A stretch of 64,000 bases of DNA. Source: Streptomyces caelestis (GTDB lineage: Bacteria; Actinomycetota; Actinomycetes; Streptomycetales; Streptomycetaceae). Position 1 is the first letter of the stretch. The number at the start of each line of letters is the position of its first letter. The position numbers and the translations under genes are program-made. The notes below the pieces were generated by a model. It was not told the DNA's origin and made no database searches. It worked only from the letters and a program-made list of their open reading frames with translations. The DNA is taken from assembly GCF_014205255.1 (NCBI RefSeq), contig NZ_JACHNE010000001.1:8494001-8558000 (forward strand), given 5' to 3'. Below are positions 1-9,320 of this stretch, piece by piece.

Positions 1-377
1 TCGGCGCCGCCAACTTCCTCACCGGCAAGGTGGAGGAGCCGGCCGCGGACGGATGCACCCGGGTGCGGCTGGACACCGGCGGCGTGCTCACGGCCCGAGA
101 GCACCCCTGTGTTCCCGGGCAGCGGGTCCGGGCCGCGGTCCGGCCGGGCAAGCTCCGCCTGGCCGGCGCCGAGGACAGCTGTTGTAGCGGCACGGTCGAA
201 ACAGCGGTCTACGTCGGTTCACTGACCCGTATCACGGTCCGCCTGGACGGAGCCGATCCCGGCACACCGCCGCTGCGCATCGAGACCGCCCTCACCCCGC
301 CGCGCCCAGGGGAGCGGGTCTGTGTGACCGCCGACCGTGCCGACGTCAGTGTCTTCGACGCCACGGACGGGGGGTGA
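1..377 (+). CDS. Polyamine-type ABC transporter ATPase, C-terminal part (5' truncated)
   Basis: The reading frame is open from the window edge and ends in TGA at 375-377, so only about the last 124 residues are present. They begin with GAANFLTGKV, the typical entry into the TOBE domain of PotA/CysA-like importers, and continue with short beta strands (TAVYVGSLTRITVRLDG). Walker motifs lie upstream of the window. The stop is 3 bp from the first permease gene, and two permeases plus amine-catabolic enzymes follow, so this is the energising subunit of a putrescine/spermidine-type importer. The substrate is inferred from neighbours; the solute-binding protein must also lie upstream. Confidence 0.85.
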   Translation, partial: GAANFLTGKVEEPAADGCTRVRLDTGGVLTAREHPCVPGQRVRAAVRPGKLRLAGAEDSCCSGTVETAVYVGSLTRITVRLDGADPGTPPLRIETALTPPRPGERVCVTADRADVSVFDATDGG

Positions 378-380
378 GCC

Positions 381-1283
381 GTGGCCGGCACCGCTCTCGC
401 ACCCGGCAAGGTGCGTGTGAAAACATCCGCGAAGCGCGGGCACCGCTCCCGCATCGCACTGGTCAACGCCGTCCCGGTGACGCTGTTCCTCCTCGTCCTG
501 TTCGTCTATCCGATCGTCGGCGTCCTCTCCCTCAGCCTCGAAGGGGACACCGGCGGCTTCACCCTCCACTGGTACACCGACGCCCTCAGCGGCGTGAACC
601 TGTCCGTGCTGATCTCCACGCTGCGGATCTCCGCGGAAACCGCGGTGCTCAGCCTGCTGGTGGGCTTCGGCCTGGCCCACGCCATCGCCCGGATGCGGCC
701 CGTCTTCGCCGCGCTGGCGATGCTGATCGTGGTCGTGCCGCACTTCATCAGTGCCCTGGTGCGTACCTACGGCTGGATCATCATGCTCGGTGAACACGGC
801 CTCATCAACACGCTGCTGACGTCCGTGGACGCCCCCGGCGCGCCGTACTCGCTGCTCTACAACGAGACCGGTGTGGTCATCGGCACCACCTCGGTCATGC
901 TCCCCTACACGGTGCTGATCCTGCAGGGTGTGATGCGCGGCGTCGACCGCAGGCTGCTCGCCGCGGCCGCCGGCTTCGGCGCGGGACGCCTGACCATCTT
1001 CCGCAGGGTCTACCTGCCCCTGGTCGCGCCCGGAGTCGGCACGGCCGGCCTGCTCAGCTTCATCCTGTGCCTGGGCTACTACATCACCCCCGCCCTGATG
1101 GGCGGCGACAAGCAGACCGTGGTGGCGGCGCTGATCGACCAGCAGGTGATGAAGCAGGACCAGTGGAACTCCGCCGCCGCCTTCGGCGTCATCCTGCTCC
1201 TGCTCACCTTCGCCGGCCTGGGCGTGCTCGGCCTGGCCAAGCTCCGCCGCACCAAGGCGCACGCACGAAGGAGCAGCTCATGA
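381..1283 (+). CDS. ABC transporter permease, PotB type
   Basis: A 300-residue integral membrane protein of the binding-protein-dependent permease family. The first membrane segment (VTLFLLVLFVYPIVGVL) lies near residues 33-50. A cytoplasmic EAA-type coupling loop (AAAGFGAGRLTIFRRVYLPL) sits around residues 195-215 and contacts the ATPase. The GTG start follows a G-rich Shine-Dalgarno in the 3' end of the ATPase gene. The stop codon overlaps the ATG of the next permease by 4 bp, which implies translational coupling. Length and gene order ATPase-PotB-PotC match polyamine/opine importers; the actual ligand cannot be read from the sequence. Confidence 0.88.
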   Translation: MAGTALAPGKVRVKTSAKRGHRSRIALVNAVPVTLFLLVLFVYPIVGVLSLSLEGDTGGFTLHWYTDALSGVNLSVLISTLRISAETAVLSLLVGFGLAHAIARMRPVFAALAMLIVVVPHFISALVRTYGWIIMLGEHGLINTLLTSVDAPGAPYSLLYNETGVVIGTTSVMLPYTVLILQGVMRGVDRRLLAAAAGFGAGRLTIFRRVYLPLVAPGVGTAGLLSFILCLGYYITPALMGGDKQTVVAALIDQQVMKQDQWNSAAAFGVILLLLTFAGLGVLGLAKLRRTKAHARRSSS

Positions 1284-2122
1284 TGGAACTGCCCGCCACC
1301 CGAGCCGGAAATGTCGCCCGTGCCGTCAGCGCCACCGCGATCCTGCTCTTCCTGGCCATGCCCATCGTCATCATCCTGGTCACGTCCTTCGGCGCCGACG
1401 GCATCGGCACCTTCCCGCCGAAGGAGTACAGCACCCGCTGGTACGAGCAGATGGCCGCGCCCGGCGGCAACTGGGCCACCTCCATCGCCCTGTCCAGCCT
1501 GGTCGCCGCCCTGACCACGGTGTTCTCCCTGATCCTGGGCGTCACCGCCGCCACCGCGCTGGCCCGCGGCCGGCTGCCCCTGCACGCGGCGGTCTACGGA
1601 CTGGTCCTCGCCCCGCTGCTCATCCCCCAGGTGGTCATCGCGCTCGGGCTGTTCCTGTTCTTCGAACCGGCCGGCATGCTCGGCAGCCCCCTGGCCATCG
1701 CCCTCGGGCACACGGTGCTCGCCGCACCGATCGCGATCCTCATCATGATCTCGACCCTGCGCGGCATCGACGAACGGCTGGAGGACGCCGCCGCCAGCAT
1801 GGGCGCCAGCCGGATGACCATCGCCCGGCGCATCACCTTCCCCCTGGCCACTCCCGGTCTGATCGCGGCAGCGGTGTTCTCGTTCATCACCAGTTTCGAC
1901 GAGTTCTTCATCGCCCAGTTCATGTCGACACCCGACACCCGCACCCTGCCGGTGCTCGTTTTCAACGCCCTGCAGTTCGACGTCGACCCGACCGTCACCG
2001 CGGTCAGCGCGGTTCTCATCGCGCTCGCCGTCGTGGCCCTCGCCCTGGTCGCCCTCGTCCGCAAACTCGGCGGCCACCGGCACGAGCAGCAGGGCGTGCT
2101 GCCCGTCGAACCCCTCACCTGA
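1280..2122 (+). CDS. ABC transporter permease, PotC type
   Basis: A 280-residue permease with membrane segments such as AILLFLAMPIVIILVTSF at the N-terminus and the PotC-like EAA loop LEDAAASMGASRMTIARRI near residues 167-186. I chose the ATG at 1280 because AAGGAG lies just upstream and the codon overlaps the stop of the previous gene; a second ATG follows immediately at 1283. It forms the heterodimeric channel with the preceding permease. The next gene starts 31 bp downstream, so transport and catabolism are probably one transcript. Confidence 0.88.
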   Translation: MMELPATRAGNVARAVSATAILLFLAMPIVIILVTSFGADGIGTFPPKEYSTRWYEQMAAPGGNWATSIALSSLVAALTTVFSLILGVTAATALARGRLPLHAAVYGLVLAPLLIPQVVIALGLFLFFEPAGMLGSPLAIALGHTVLAAPIAILIMISTLRGIDERLEDAAASMGASRMTIARRITFPLATPGLIAAAVFSFITSFDEFFIAQFMSTPDTRTLPVLVFNALQFDVDPTVTAVSAVLIALAVVALALVALVRKLGGHRHEQQGVLPVEPLT

Positions 2123-2153
2123 GCCCCGAAAACTTCCCCGCAGGAGACCCGAG

Positions 2154-3434
2154 ATGAAGACGATCCCGTACTGGATAGAAACCGCCGGGGCGTTCCCCGA
2201 CCGGTCCGGCAAGCCACTGACCGAGGACACCGACCTGGTGGTCGTCGGCGCCGGCCTGACGGGTCTGTCCACCGCCCTGCACGCCGCCCGCAAGGGCGCC
2301 CGTGTCACCCTCGTCGAGAAGGGCCAGATCGGTTCCGGGGCCTCGGCGCGCAACGGCGGCATGGCGAACCTGGGCTTCACCATCGGCGTGAGCCAGGCCA
2401 TCCGCCGGTACGGACTGGAGCGGGCCCGCGAGATCTACAACTCCTACGGCGAGGCCGTGGACACCGTCGAGCGGCTCGTGAACGAGGAGTCCATCGACTG
2501 CCAGTTCAGCCGCGTCGGACGCCTGGGCGTGGCCTCCCGCCCCGCGCACTTCGAGAGCAAGAAGGCCCAGCAGCGCGACCTGGCCAAGCACTTCGGCCAC
2601 GAGACCACACTGGTCAGCAAGTCCGAGCTGCGTTCCGAGATCGGCTCCGACGCCTACCACGGCGGCCTGCTCGACCCGCTCAGCGCCGCACTGCACGTGG
2701 GCCGCTTCGTGCGTGGCATGGCCGAGGCGTGCGAGCGCACCGGTGTCGAGATCCACGAGCGCAACGCGGCCATCGGCGTGCGGCGTACCGCCGCCGGCCG
2801 TTACGAGGTCAGCACCGAGCGCGGTGTGATCCGCGCCGGGCAGGTCATGATGGCCACCGACGCCTACACCGACAAGAACTTCCCGTGGCTGCGCCGCCAG
2901 CAGGTCTGCCTGGGCAGCTTCATCATCGTGACCGAGCCGCTCGGCGAGCAGCTCGCCCGGGACATCATCCCGAAGGCCCGCCTCATCGTCGACTCCAACC
3001 AGGTCTGCCACTACTTCCGGCTCACCCCGGACAACCGTCTGCTGTTCGGCGGCCGCGCCCGCTTCGCACCGTCCGACCCCACCTCGGACAAGAAGAGCGG
3101 ACAGGTGCTGTTCCGGGAGATGTGCGAGATCTTCCCCCAACTCGCCCGGACGAAGGTCGAGTACGTGTGGGGCGGCTCCGTCGGCTTCGCGATGGACCGC
3201 ATCGTGCACGCCGGGCAGACCGACGACGGCGTGTACTACTCCATGGGATACGCGGGCCACGGCGTGCAGATGGCCACGCACATGGGGCAGGTCATGGCCG
3301 AGGTGATGGACGGCCACCCCGAGGTCAGCCCGGTTCGCGACCTGGCCCCGCCCCGCATCCCCCTCTACAACGGCACCGCCTGGTTCCTGCCCTTCGCGGG
3401 CGCCTACTACAAGACGCTGGACCGCATCCGCTGA
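2154..3434 (+). CDS. FAD-dependent amine oxidase, DAO family (PuuB-like)
   Basis: A 426-residue flavoprotein of the D-amino-acid-oxidase fold. The dinucleotide-binding motif VVGAGLTGLSTA lies at residues 30-41 and is followed by VTLVEK, the strand ending in an acidic residue that binds the FAD ribose. The SARNGGMANLG segment is typical of gamma-glutamylputrescine oxidases and related amine oxidases, and the C-terminal GYAGHGVQMATHMG closes the FAD site. The expected reaction is oxidative deamination of an imported amine (or its gamma-glutamyl conjugate) to an aldehyde and H2O2. A GGAG Shine-Dalgarno precedes the ATG. Position between a Pot-type importer and an aldehyde dehydrogenase supports polyamine catabolism. 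Confidence 0.82.
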   Translation: MKTIPYWIETAGAFPDRSGKPLTEDTDLVVVGAGLTGLSTALHAARKGARVTLVEKGQIGSGASARNGGMANLGFTIGVSQAIRRYGLERAREIYNSYGEAVDTVERLVNEESIDCQFSRVGRLGVASRPAHFESKKAQQRDLAKHFGHETTLVSKSELRSEIGSDAYHGGLLDPLSAALHVGRFVRGMAEACERTGVEIHERNAAIGVRRTAAGRYEVSTERGVIRAGQVMMATDAYTDKNFPWLRRQQVCLGSFIIVTEPLGEQLARDIIPKARLIVDSNQVCHYFRLTPDNRLLFGGRARFAPSDPTSDKKSGQVLFREMCEIFPQLARTKVEYVWGGSVGFAMDRIVHAGQTDDGVYYSMGYAGHGVQMATHMGQVMAEVMDGHPEVSPVRDLAPPRIPLYNGTAWFLPFAGAYYKTLDRIR

Positions 3435-3476
3435 CCGTGCGGCAGCGCACCTCTACGCATACAAGGAGACCTCGAG

Positions 3477-4928
3477 ATGACTGTCGTCCACGATGTTCCC
3501 AAGCAGCTTTTCATCGGCGGCGGTTGGCAGGACGCGGAGTCCGGCCGGACCCTGTCCGTCGACAACCCGGCCACCGGTGAGGAGCTGTGCCGGGTCGCCG
3601 ACGCTTCCCCGGCCGACGGCCGACGTGCCGTCGAGGCGGCGGTCGCCGCGCAGGCGGCCTGGGCCGCCACCCCGCCCCGCGTCCGCAGCGAGATCCTGCG
3701 CCGCGCCTACGACATCATCATCGCGCGTACCGAGGACCTCGCGCTGCTGATGACGCTGGAGATGGGCAAGCCCCTGGCAGAGGCGCGTGCCGAGGTCGCC
3801 TACGGCGCCGAGTTCTTCCGCTGGTTCTCCGAGGAAGCCGTCCGTATCGACGGCGGCATGATGACCGCCCCGGACGGCAAGAACCGCCTCCTGGTCACCC
3901 GCCAACCGGTCGGCCCCTGCCTGCTCATCACCCCGTGGAACTTCCCCCTGGCCATGGGCACCCGCAAGATCGGCCCCGCCCTCGCCGCCGGCTGCACCAT
4001 GGTCCTCAAACCCGCCCCGCAGACCCCCCTGACCAGCCTCGCCCTCGCCGCGATCCTGAAGGAAGCCGGTCTGCCCGACGGCGTCCTCAACATCGTCGTC
4101 ACCACCGACGCCGCCGGTGTCGTCGAGCCACTGCTGCGCGGCGGGCAGATCCGCAAGCTCTCCTTCACCGGCTCCACCCAGGTCGGCCGGATCCTGCTGG
4201 CCCAGTGCGCCGACACCGTCATCCGCACCTCCATGGAACTGGGCGGCAACGCCCCCCTCATCGTCTTCGACGACGCCGACCTCGACGTCGCCGTCGAAGG
4301 CACGATGGTCGCCAAGATGCGCAACATGGGCGAGTCCTGCTGCGCCGCCAACCGCATCTACGTCCACACCTCCGTCGCCGAGGAGTTCGCCACCCGCCTC
4401 GCCGCCCGTATGGCCGCCCTGAAGGTCGGCGACGGCACCGAACCCGGCACCGACGTCGGTCCCCTCATCGACATCGCCGGCCGCGCCAAGGCCCACGACG
4501 TCGTCCGTGACGCGGTCAAGCGCGGAGCCACGATCCTCACCGGCGGTGAACTCCCCGAAGGGCCCGGCTGCTTCTACCCGCCCACCGTGCTCACGGGCGT
4601 CTCCGCCGACGCCGCCGTCAACGACACCGAGGTTTTCGGCCCCGTCGCAGCCCTCCTGACCTTCGAGACCGAGGACGAGGCCATCACCGCCGCCAACGCC
4701 ACCGAATTCGGCCTGGCCGCCTACCTGTTCACCCAGAACCTGGACCGCGCCCTGCGCGTCAGCGAACGCCTCGAAAGCGGCATGATCGGCCTCAACACCG
4801 GACTCGTCTCCAACCCCGCCGCCCCCTTCGGCGGCGTCAAGCAGTCCGGCCTCGGCCGCGAAGGCGGACGCGTCGGCATCGAGGAGTTCCTGGAGTACAA
4901 GTACATCGCAGTCCCCGTCGGAGCCTGA
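3477..4928 (+). CDS. NAD(P)-dependent aldehyde dehydrogenase, succinate-semialdehyde type
   Basis: A 483-residue class 3 aldehyde dehydrogenase, full length for the GabD family. Visible motifs are TPWNFPLAMGTRK (cofactor entry), FTGSTQVGR, the general-base MELGGN (Glu near 254) and GESCCAANR, where Cys288 is the catalytic thiol; the next residue is also Cys. AEVAYGAEFFRWFSEEA is typical of succinate-semialdehyde dehydrogenases. It should oxidise the aldehyde released by the preceding amine oxidase, feeding succinate or a gamma-amino acid to central metabolism. A strong AAGGAG precedes the ATG, and the next gene begins 1 bp after the stop. Confidence 0.86.
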   Translation: MTVVHDVPKQLFIGGGWQDAESGRTLSVDNPATGEELCRVADASPADGRRAVEAAVAAQAAWAATPPRVRSEILRRAYDIIIARTEDLALLMTLEMGKPLAEARAEVAYGAEFFRWFSEEAVRIDGGMMTAPDGKNRLLVTRQPVGPCLLITPWNFPLAMGTRKIGPALAAGCTMVLKPAPQTPLTSLALAAILKEAGLPDGVLNIVVTTDAAGVVEPLLRGGQIRKLSFTGSTQVGRILLAQCADTVIRTSMELGGNAPLIVFDDADLDVAVEGTMVAKMRNMGESCCAANRIYVHTSVAEEFATRLAARMAALKVGDGTEPGTDVGPLIDIAGRAKAHDVVRDAVKRGATILTGGELPEGPGCFYPPTVLTGVSADAAVNDTEVFGPVAALLTFETEDEAITAANATEFGLAAYLFTQNLDRALRVSERLESGMIGLNTGLVSNPAAPFGGVKQSGLGREGGRVGIEEFLEYKYIAVPVGA

Positions 4929-4929
4929 C

Positions 4930-5913
4930 ATGCCCGACCGACTCGTCGTCCTCTACCGGGGCAACCGGCCACCCGCCGCCGCGCTCATCGAACGCCTCGC
5001 GGACACCGTCTACGCCACCGAGGAGGAACTGCCCTACCTCCTCCCCGGTGCCGACGCCCTCCTGGCCTGGGTCACCATCACCCCGGCCATCCGCGACGCC
5101 TGGCCCGACAACCCGGAGAAGGCACCCCGCTGGGTGCACGCGGCCTCCGCGGGCGTGGACTCCTTCCTGTTCCCCGCCCTGGTGGACGATCCGGGTGTCG
5201 TTCTCACCAACGCCCGCGGCGTCTACGACCAGCCGACCGCCGAGTACGTCCTCGGCCTGATCCTCGCCCTCGCCAAGGACTTCCCCGGCACCTGGGAGCA
5301 CCAGCGGCGTCGCGAGTGGCGCCCGCGGCCCAGTGACGGCATCACCGGACGCACGGTGCTGGTCTGGGGCACGGGGCCCATCGGCCGGGCCATCGCCCGG
5401 CTGCTGCGTGCCGTCGGGATGCGGGTCTGCGGCGCGGGCCGCAAGGCCCGCACGGACGATCCCGACTTCGGCACGGTCCACGGTCCGACGACCCTGCGCT
5501 CCGCCCTGACGGAAGCGGACTACGTCGTCCTGGCCGCACCCCTCACCCAGGACACCCGGGGCATGGTCGACGCCCCCGTGCTCGCCGCCATGAAGCCGGG
5601 GGCCCGGCTGATCAACGTCGGCCGGGGCGGACTCGTCGATGAGGAGGCGCTCATCGACCACCTCGCCGCCGGACGGCTCGCCGGCGCCGCCCTGGACGTC
5701 TTCGCCCAGGAACCGCTGCCTGCCGAATCGCCCCTGTGGGACATACCCGGCGTGATGATCTCCCCGCACACGGCGGGTGAGACCACCAGCGAGCGGGAGG
5801 CACTCGTCGAGGTGTTCCTCGACAACCTCGTCCGGCACGTCGAGGGCCGCCCCCTGCGCAACGTCGTCGATAAGCGACGCGGATACGTGATCGACGAGAC
5901 GCACCCCGCCTGA
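4930..5913 (+). CDS. D-isomer-specific 2-hydroxyacid dehydrogenase
   Basis: A 327-residue NAD(P)-dependent oxidoreductase. The Rossmann motif GTGPIG lies at residues 147-152. The catalytic triad of the family is present: Arg in INVGRGGLVDEEAL, Glu in FAQEPLPAESPLW and His in ISPHTAGE. It starts one base after the aldehyde dehydrogenase and is the last gene before a long hairpin, so it belongs to the amine operon. Its role there is not obvious: it may reduce a 2-oxoacid product, or show that the imported compound is not a simple diamine. Confidence 0.84.
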   Translation: MPDRLVVLYRGNRPPAAALIERLADTVYATEEELPYLLPGADALLAWVTITPAIRDAWPDNPEKAPRWVHAASAGVDSFLFPALVDDPGVVLTNARGVYDQPTAEYVLGLILALAKDFPGTWEHQRRREWRPRPSDGITGRTVLVWGTGPIGRAIARLLRAVGMRVCGAGRKARTDDPDFGTVHGPTTLRSALTEADYVVLAAPLTQDTRGMVDAPVLAAMKPGARLINVGRGGLVDEEALIDHLAAGRLAGAALDVFAQEPLPAESPLWDIPGVMISPHTAGETTSEREALVEVFLDNLVRHVEGRPLRNVVDKRRGYVIDETHPA

Positions 5914-5915
5914 AG

Positions 5916-5974
5916 GGCGAGGAGCAGACGCCCCGGCCCGTGGACTCCATGGGCCGGGGCGCCTGCTACTCGCC
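5916..5974. terminator. Long bidirectional hairpin between convergent genes
   Basis: An almost perfect inverted repeat of about 24 bp per arm (GGCGAGGAGCAG... pairing with ...CTGCTACTCGCC) around an 11-nt loop. It lies just after the hydroxyacid dehydrogenase stop and includes the last codons of the opposing permease gene. There is no T-run, as is common for GC-rich actinobacterial terminators. Confidence 0.8.
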
Positions 5975-7720
5975 TTTCCCTCGTCCCAGTACGCTGCCCG
6001 TCACCGCCAGCACGGAGAGCGCCACCAGTGCGGCGGCCGGGCCGAGCACCGTCCAGGGGGCGAGTTCCGCGTACGGCTGGTTCTCCGACAGGAGCCGGCC
6101 CCACTCGGGAGTGGGCGGCTGTTCGCCGAGGCCGAGGAAGCCGAGCGAGGCCAGGACCAGGACGGTGGTCGGCAGCCGCAGCAGGGCGTTGCGGAGGAGG
6201 GCCGGCAGGACCGCGGGGAGCAGGTGGCGGCGCAGCAGGTGCAGCCGTCCCGCGCCGAGCGCGACGGACGCGGCGATGTGACCGCTCGCGCGTTCCTGTT
6301 CGAGCAGCGCGGCGGTCTGGGCGGCGTACGGACTCCAGCCGACCACGCAGACCGCGCACGCCGCGCCCCACACCGACGGCCCGGTCACACCCGCGATCAG
6401 CAGGCCGGTGAGGACAGCGGGCAGAGTCGACACGACCTCCGTCGGACCGGCGCTCGCCCGCGGCGCCATGCCCAACAGGAGCCCGGTGACCGCGCTGACC
6501 GCCGTCACGGCGAAGGCGACACCGGCCGTACGCAGCGCCCCGTGGCCCAGCCGGGCCAGCAGATCCCGGCCCAGCGCGTCCGTGCCGAGAGGATGTTCGA
6601 GGGACGGGGACACCAGCCGCGCCGCCGTGTCGACCTGCAAGGGGTCGCGCAGGAGGCCCGCCGTGACGAGGGCGAGCAGGGCCACGGAACAGGCGGCGGT
6701 GATCCAGCGCAGGGAGCGCGGCGGGGCGAGCCGGGGCCGGTGCAGGGCCGGCAGGGCGCCGTCGCGCAGGGTGCGGCCGAGGAGCGCGTGGCGCAGGGCC
6801 CGGATCAGGAGGCCGGCGCTCACGCCGAGCAGGACCAGCGCCAGGGTCGCGGTCTGGAGCACCGGGAGGTCCTGCGCGACGGCGGCCTCCAGGGCGAGCC
6901 GGCCGAGCCCCGGGATGTTGAAGATCTTCTCCACCGCGACCGCACCGCCGACCAGAGCCACGACGGTTGGCAGCAGCTGCGGCAGCATGCCGGGCAGGGT
7001 GCGGCGCAGCGCGTTGCGGGCGATGTGGCCGGGCGGGAGCCCGACGGCGTACGCCGTGCGCGCCCACGGTTCGTGGAAGGCGGCGGGCAGCGCCTGGTCG
7101 AGCAGCCCGCCGAGCATGGCGCCCGACGGGATGCCGAGGGCGAGCGAGGGCAGCACCATCGACTGCGGCCCCTCCCAGCCGCTGGACGGGAACCACCCCC
7201 ACCAGACCCCGCACACGGTGGCCAGCACCGAGGCGAGCAGGAACTTCGGCAGCGCGGCCAGCACGGCGGCGCTGGCGCCCGTCCGGTCCTGCCGCAGCCG
7301 GCGCCGGGAGCCGAGGAAGACGGTGCGGGCACACACCAGCGCGGCCACCAGGGCGGTCACCACGAGCGCGCCCAGCATCAGCGTCAGCGAGACCGACAGG
7401 GCCGTCCCCACCTGCGGCATGACCGGCTCGCCGGAGACCCACGAGACGCCCGCGTCCCCGCGCGGCAGACTGCCCAGCCAGTGCGCGAGATGTGCGAGCG
7501 GCCCCTCGTCCAGCCCCAACTGCTCCCGCACGGCGGCCAGTTCCGCGGCGGTCGGGTTCTGGTCGGCGGAGCGGGCCCGCAGCACCGTGCGGGCCGGGTC
7601 CGCGCCGGTCAGCCACGGCAGCAGCGCCACCGCACCGAGCAGCGCGGCACCGGCGAGCAGACGGCCGACCGCCGCCGGCCAGAGGGACAGGCGGGCGGCG
7701 GGGGCGTGGGCGACGCTCAT
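5966..7720 (-). CDS. Fused DppB-DppC ABC permease (peptide/nickel/metallophore type)
   Basis: At 584 residues this is about twice a normal permease. Residues 1-330 look like DppB: the ectodomain AAVREQLGLDEGPLAHLAHW, and IPGLGRLALEAAVAQDLPVLQ after the coupling loop. Residues 330-584 look like DppC: SPSLEHPLGTDALGRDLLAR, and the EAA loop ALGAGRLHLLRRHLLPAVLP near 495. One polypeptide therefore supplies both halves of the channel. It starts 3 bp after the binding-protein gene, so the two are co-transcribed. No ATPase gene lies on either side. The upstream iron box suggests import of an iron/metal complex rather than peptides. Confidence 0.85.
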   Translation of the reverse strand: MSVAHAPAARLSLWPAAVGRLLAGAALLGAVALLPWLTGADPARTVLRARSADQNPTAAELAAVREQLGLDEGPLAHLAHWLGSLPRGDAGVSWVSGEPVMPQVGTALSVSLTLMLGALVVTALVAALVCARTVFLGSRRRLRQDRTGASAAVLAALPKFLLASVLATVCGVWWGWFPSSGWEGPQSMVLPSLALGIPSGAMLGGLLDQALPAAFHEPWARTAYAVGLPPGHIARNALRRTLPGMLPQLLPTVVALVGGAVAVEKIFNIPGLGRLALEAAVAQDLPVLQTATLALVLLGVSAGLLIRALRHALLGRTLRDGALPALHRPRLAPPRSLRWITAACSVALLALVTAGLLRDPLQVDTAARLVSPSLEHPLGTDALGRDLLARLGHGALRTAGVAFAVTAVSAVTGLLLGMAPRASAGPTEVVSTLPAVLTGLLIAGVTGPSVWGAACAVCVVGWSPYAAQTAALLEQERASGHIAASVALGAGRLHLLRRHLLPAVLPALLRNALLRLPTTVLVLASLGFLGLGEQPPTPEWGRLLSENQPYAELAPWTVLGPAAALVALSVLAVTGSVLGRGKGE

Positions 7721-7723
7721 GCG

Positions 7724-9247
7724 TTACCCGACGCGCGTGTCGACGTCGATGAGAGAACGCTCGCGCGGGTCGAGGATCACGCCCTTGACGTCGGTGGCGA
7801 TGCCCTGCACCGCCTGCTCGTGGACGAGCGGCACGACGGCGTCGGTGCGCAGGATCTCCGCCTCCGCCCGCATGATCTTCTCCCGGCGGCGCTCGGTGTC
7901 GCGCTCCGCGGCGGCGGCCCGGATGGCCTTGTCCACCGCGGCGTCCTTCAGCCCGGCGATGTTGTAGACGCCCTCGCTGGTGAAGTCGCTGGCGAGGTAG
8001 TCGACCGCGTCACCGGTGTCGAGGAGCGTCACCCGGGAGAAGACGAGGGCGTCGTACTTCCCGGCGAGGAGGTCGCCCTCCATCTGCGTGTATTCGCGCA
8101 CGTCCTGCTTCACGGTGAACCCGGCCTTCTCCAGCTGCTGCTGGAGCACGGTCGCGGCCTCGGGAAGCTCGGCCCGGTTGGTGTAGGTGGCCAGCCGCAG
8201 CGTCCTGCCCTTGGTCCCGGCCTTCACCTGGGCGACGGTGTCGGCCTTGGCGCGGCCGGTCACGTCCACCCGCTTGTCGGCGGCCCACGGCACGGCGGGC
8301 CCGAACAGGCCCTGCGCGGGGTCGGCGTACCCGCCGAAGACGGAGTCGACCAGGGCCGAACCGTCGACGGCCTCCCGGGCGGCCGCGCGCAGACCGGCGT
8401 CGGTGAACAGGCCGCTGCCGGTGTTGAGGATCAGGCTGTCCGTGCGGACGGAGGGCACCTCGTGCCGTGTGTCCTTGTCGAGCAGCTTCGCCTGGGCGGT
8501 GGGGATCCACTCGGCGATGTTCACCTCGCCGCCGCGCAGCGCGTTGGCGCGGGCCGTGCCGTCCGCGATCCAGCTCACGTCGACGCCGGGCGCCTTCGCC
8601 TTGCCGCCCCAGTAGCCGTCGAAGCGGTCGAGCTTCGCCTTGGTCTTGCCGCTGAGCCGGGTGATCTCGAACGGGCCGGTCCCGGTGCCGACCGGGCTGA
8701 CGGCGCCGTCCTTGCCGTACGCCTTCGCCGACAGGATCGCCAGGGCGGGACTGGCCAGCCGCAGCGGCAGCACGGGGTCGGGCGACTTGGTGGTGAGGGT
8801 GACGGTGTCGGCGTCCTCGGCCTTGGCGGTGAGGGCCACGTCGCTCAGCACGCGGGGCTTGGGCTTGGCCTGCCCGGCGTGGTCGAGGGCGTTGACCACG
8901 GACTGGGCGGTGAGGCGGGTGCCGTCCTGGAACTCGGCCTTGCGCAGCTCGAAGGTCCAGGTGGTGTCGTCGTCCTGCTTCCAGGACTTCGCCAGCGCGG
9001 GCTTGGCGGCGCCGTTGCGGTCGAGGGCGGTGAGGCCCTCGGCGACGGACAGCTTGCTCAGCACGGTGGCGTCGTTGCTGTACGGGGAGAGCGCCTGCGC
9101 CGGCGGCACGGCCAGCGCGACCCGCAGCCGCCCGCCCGATCCCGCTCCGGTCCCCGTGCCGTCGCCGCTGTCGCCCGGTGCGAAGCAGCCGGCGAGGAGA
9201 GGGGTGAGAGTGAGCGCCGCTATGAGACCGCGGGAGGTGGTGCGCAT
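7724..9247 (-). CDS. Lipoprotein solute-binding protein, family 5 (DppA/NikA/CntA type)
   Basis: A 507-residue extracytoplasmic binding protein. The N-terminus MRTTSRGLIAALTLTPLLAGC is a lipoprotein signal with lipobox LLAGC, so the mature protein is anchored through Cys21. Typical SBP_bac_5 features follow: SKLSVAEGLTALDRNG near residue 65, LAKSWKQDDDTTWTFELRK, and VGTGTGPFEI. I chose the ATG at 9247 because it begins the signal peptide and has AGGA upstream; an earlier in-frame start at 9319 would put 24 odd residues before the signal. An iron-box-like site lies about 75 bp upstream. Ligand unknown: metallophore, nickel or peptide are all possible. Confidence 0.87.
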   Translation of the reverse strand: MRTTSRGLIAALTLTPLLAGCFAPGDSGDGTGTGAGSGGRLRVALAVPPAQALSPYSNDATVLSKLSVAEGLTALDRNGAAKPALAKSWKQDDDTTWTFELRKAEFQDGTRLTAQSVVNALDHAGQAKPKPRVLSDVALTAKAEDADTVTLTTKSPDPVLPLRLASPALAILSAKAYGKDGAVSPVGTGTGPFEITRLSGKTKAKLDRFDGYWGGKAKAPGVDVSWIADGTARANALRGGEVNIAEWIPTAQAKLLDKDTRHEVPSVRTDSLILNTGSGLFTDAGLRAAAREAVDGSALVDSVFGGYADPAQGLFGPAVPWAADKRVDVTGRAKADTVAQVKAGTKGRTLRLATYTNRAELPEAATVLQQQLEKAGFTVKQDVREYTQMEGDLLAGKYDALVFSRVTLLDTGDAVDYLASDFTSEGVYNIAGLKDAAVDKAIRAAAAERDTERRREKIMRAEAEILRTDAVVPLVHEQAVQGIATDVKGVILDPRERSLIDVDTRVG

Positions 9248-9320
9248 GTCAGTCCTGTCGTGCGGAGGCCGGGCATGCCGCAACGGCCCGGTGAGGGGCT
9301 TGATCGGCGGCGTCAGCATA

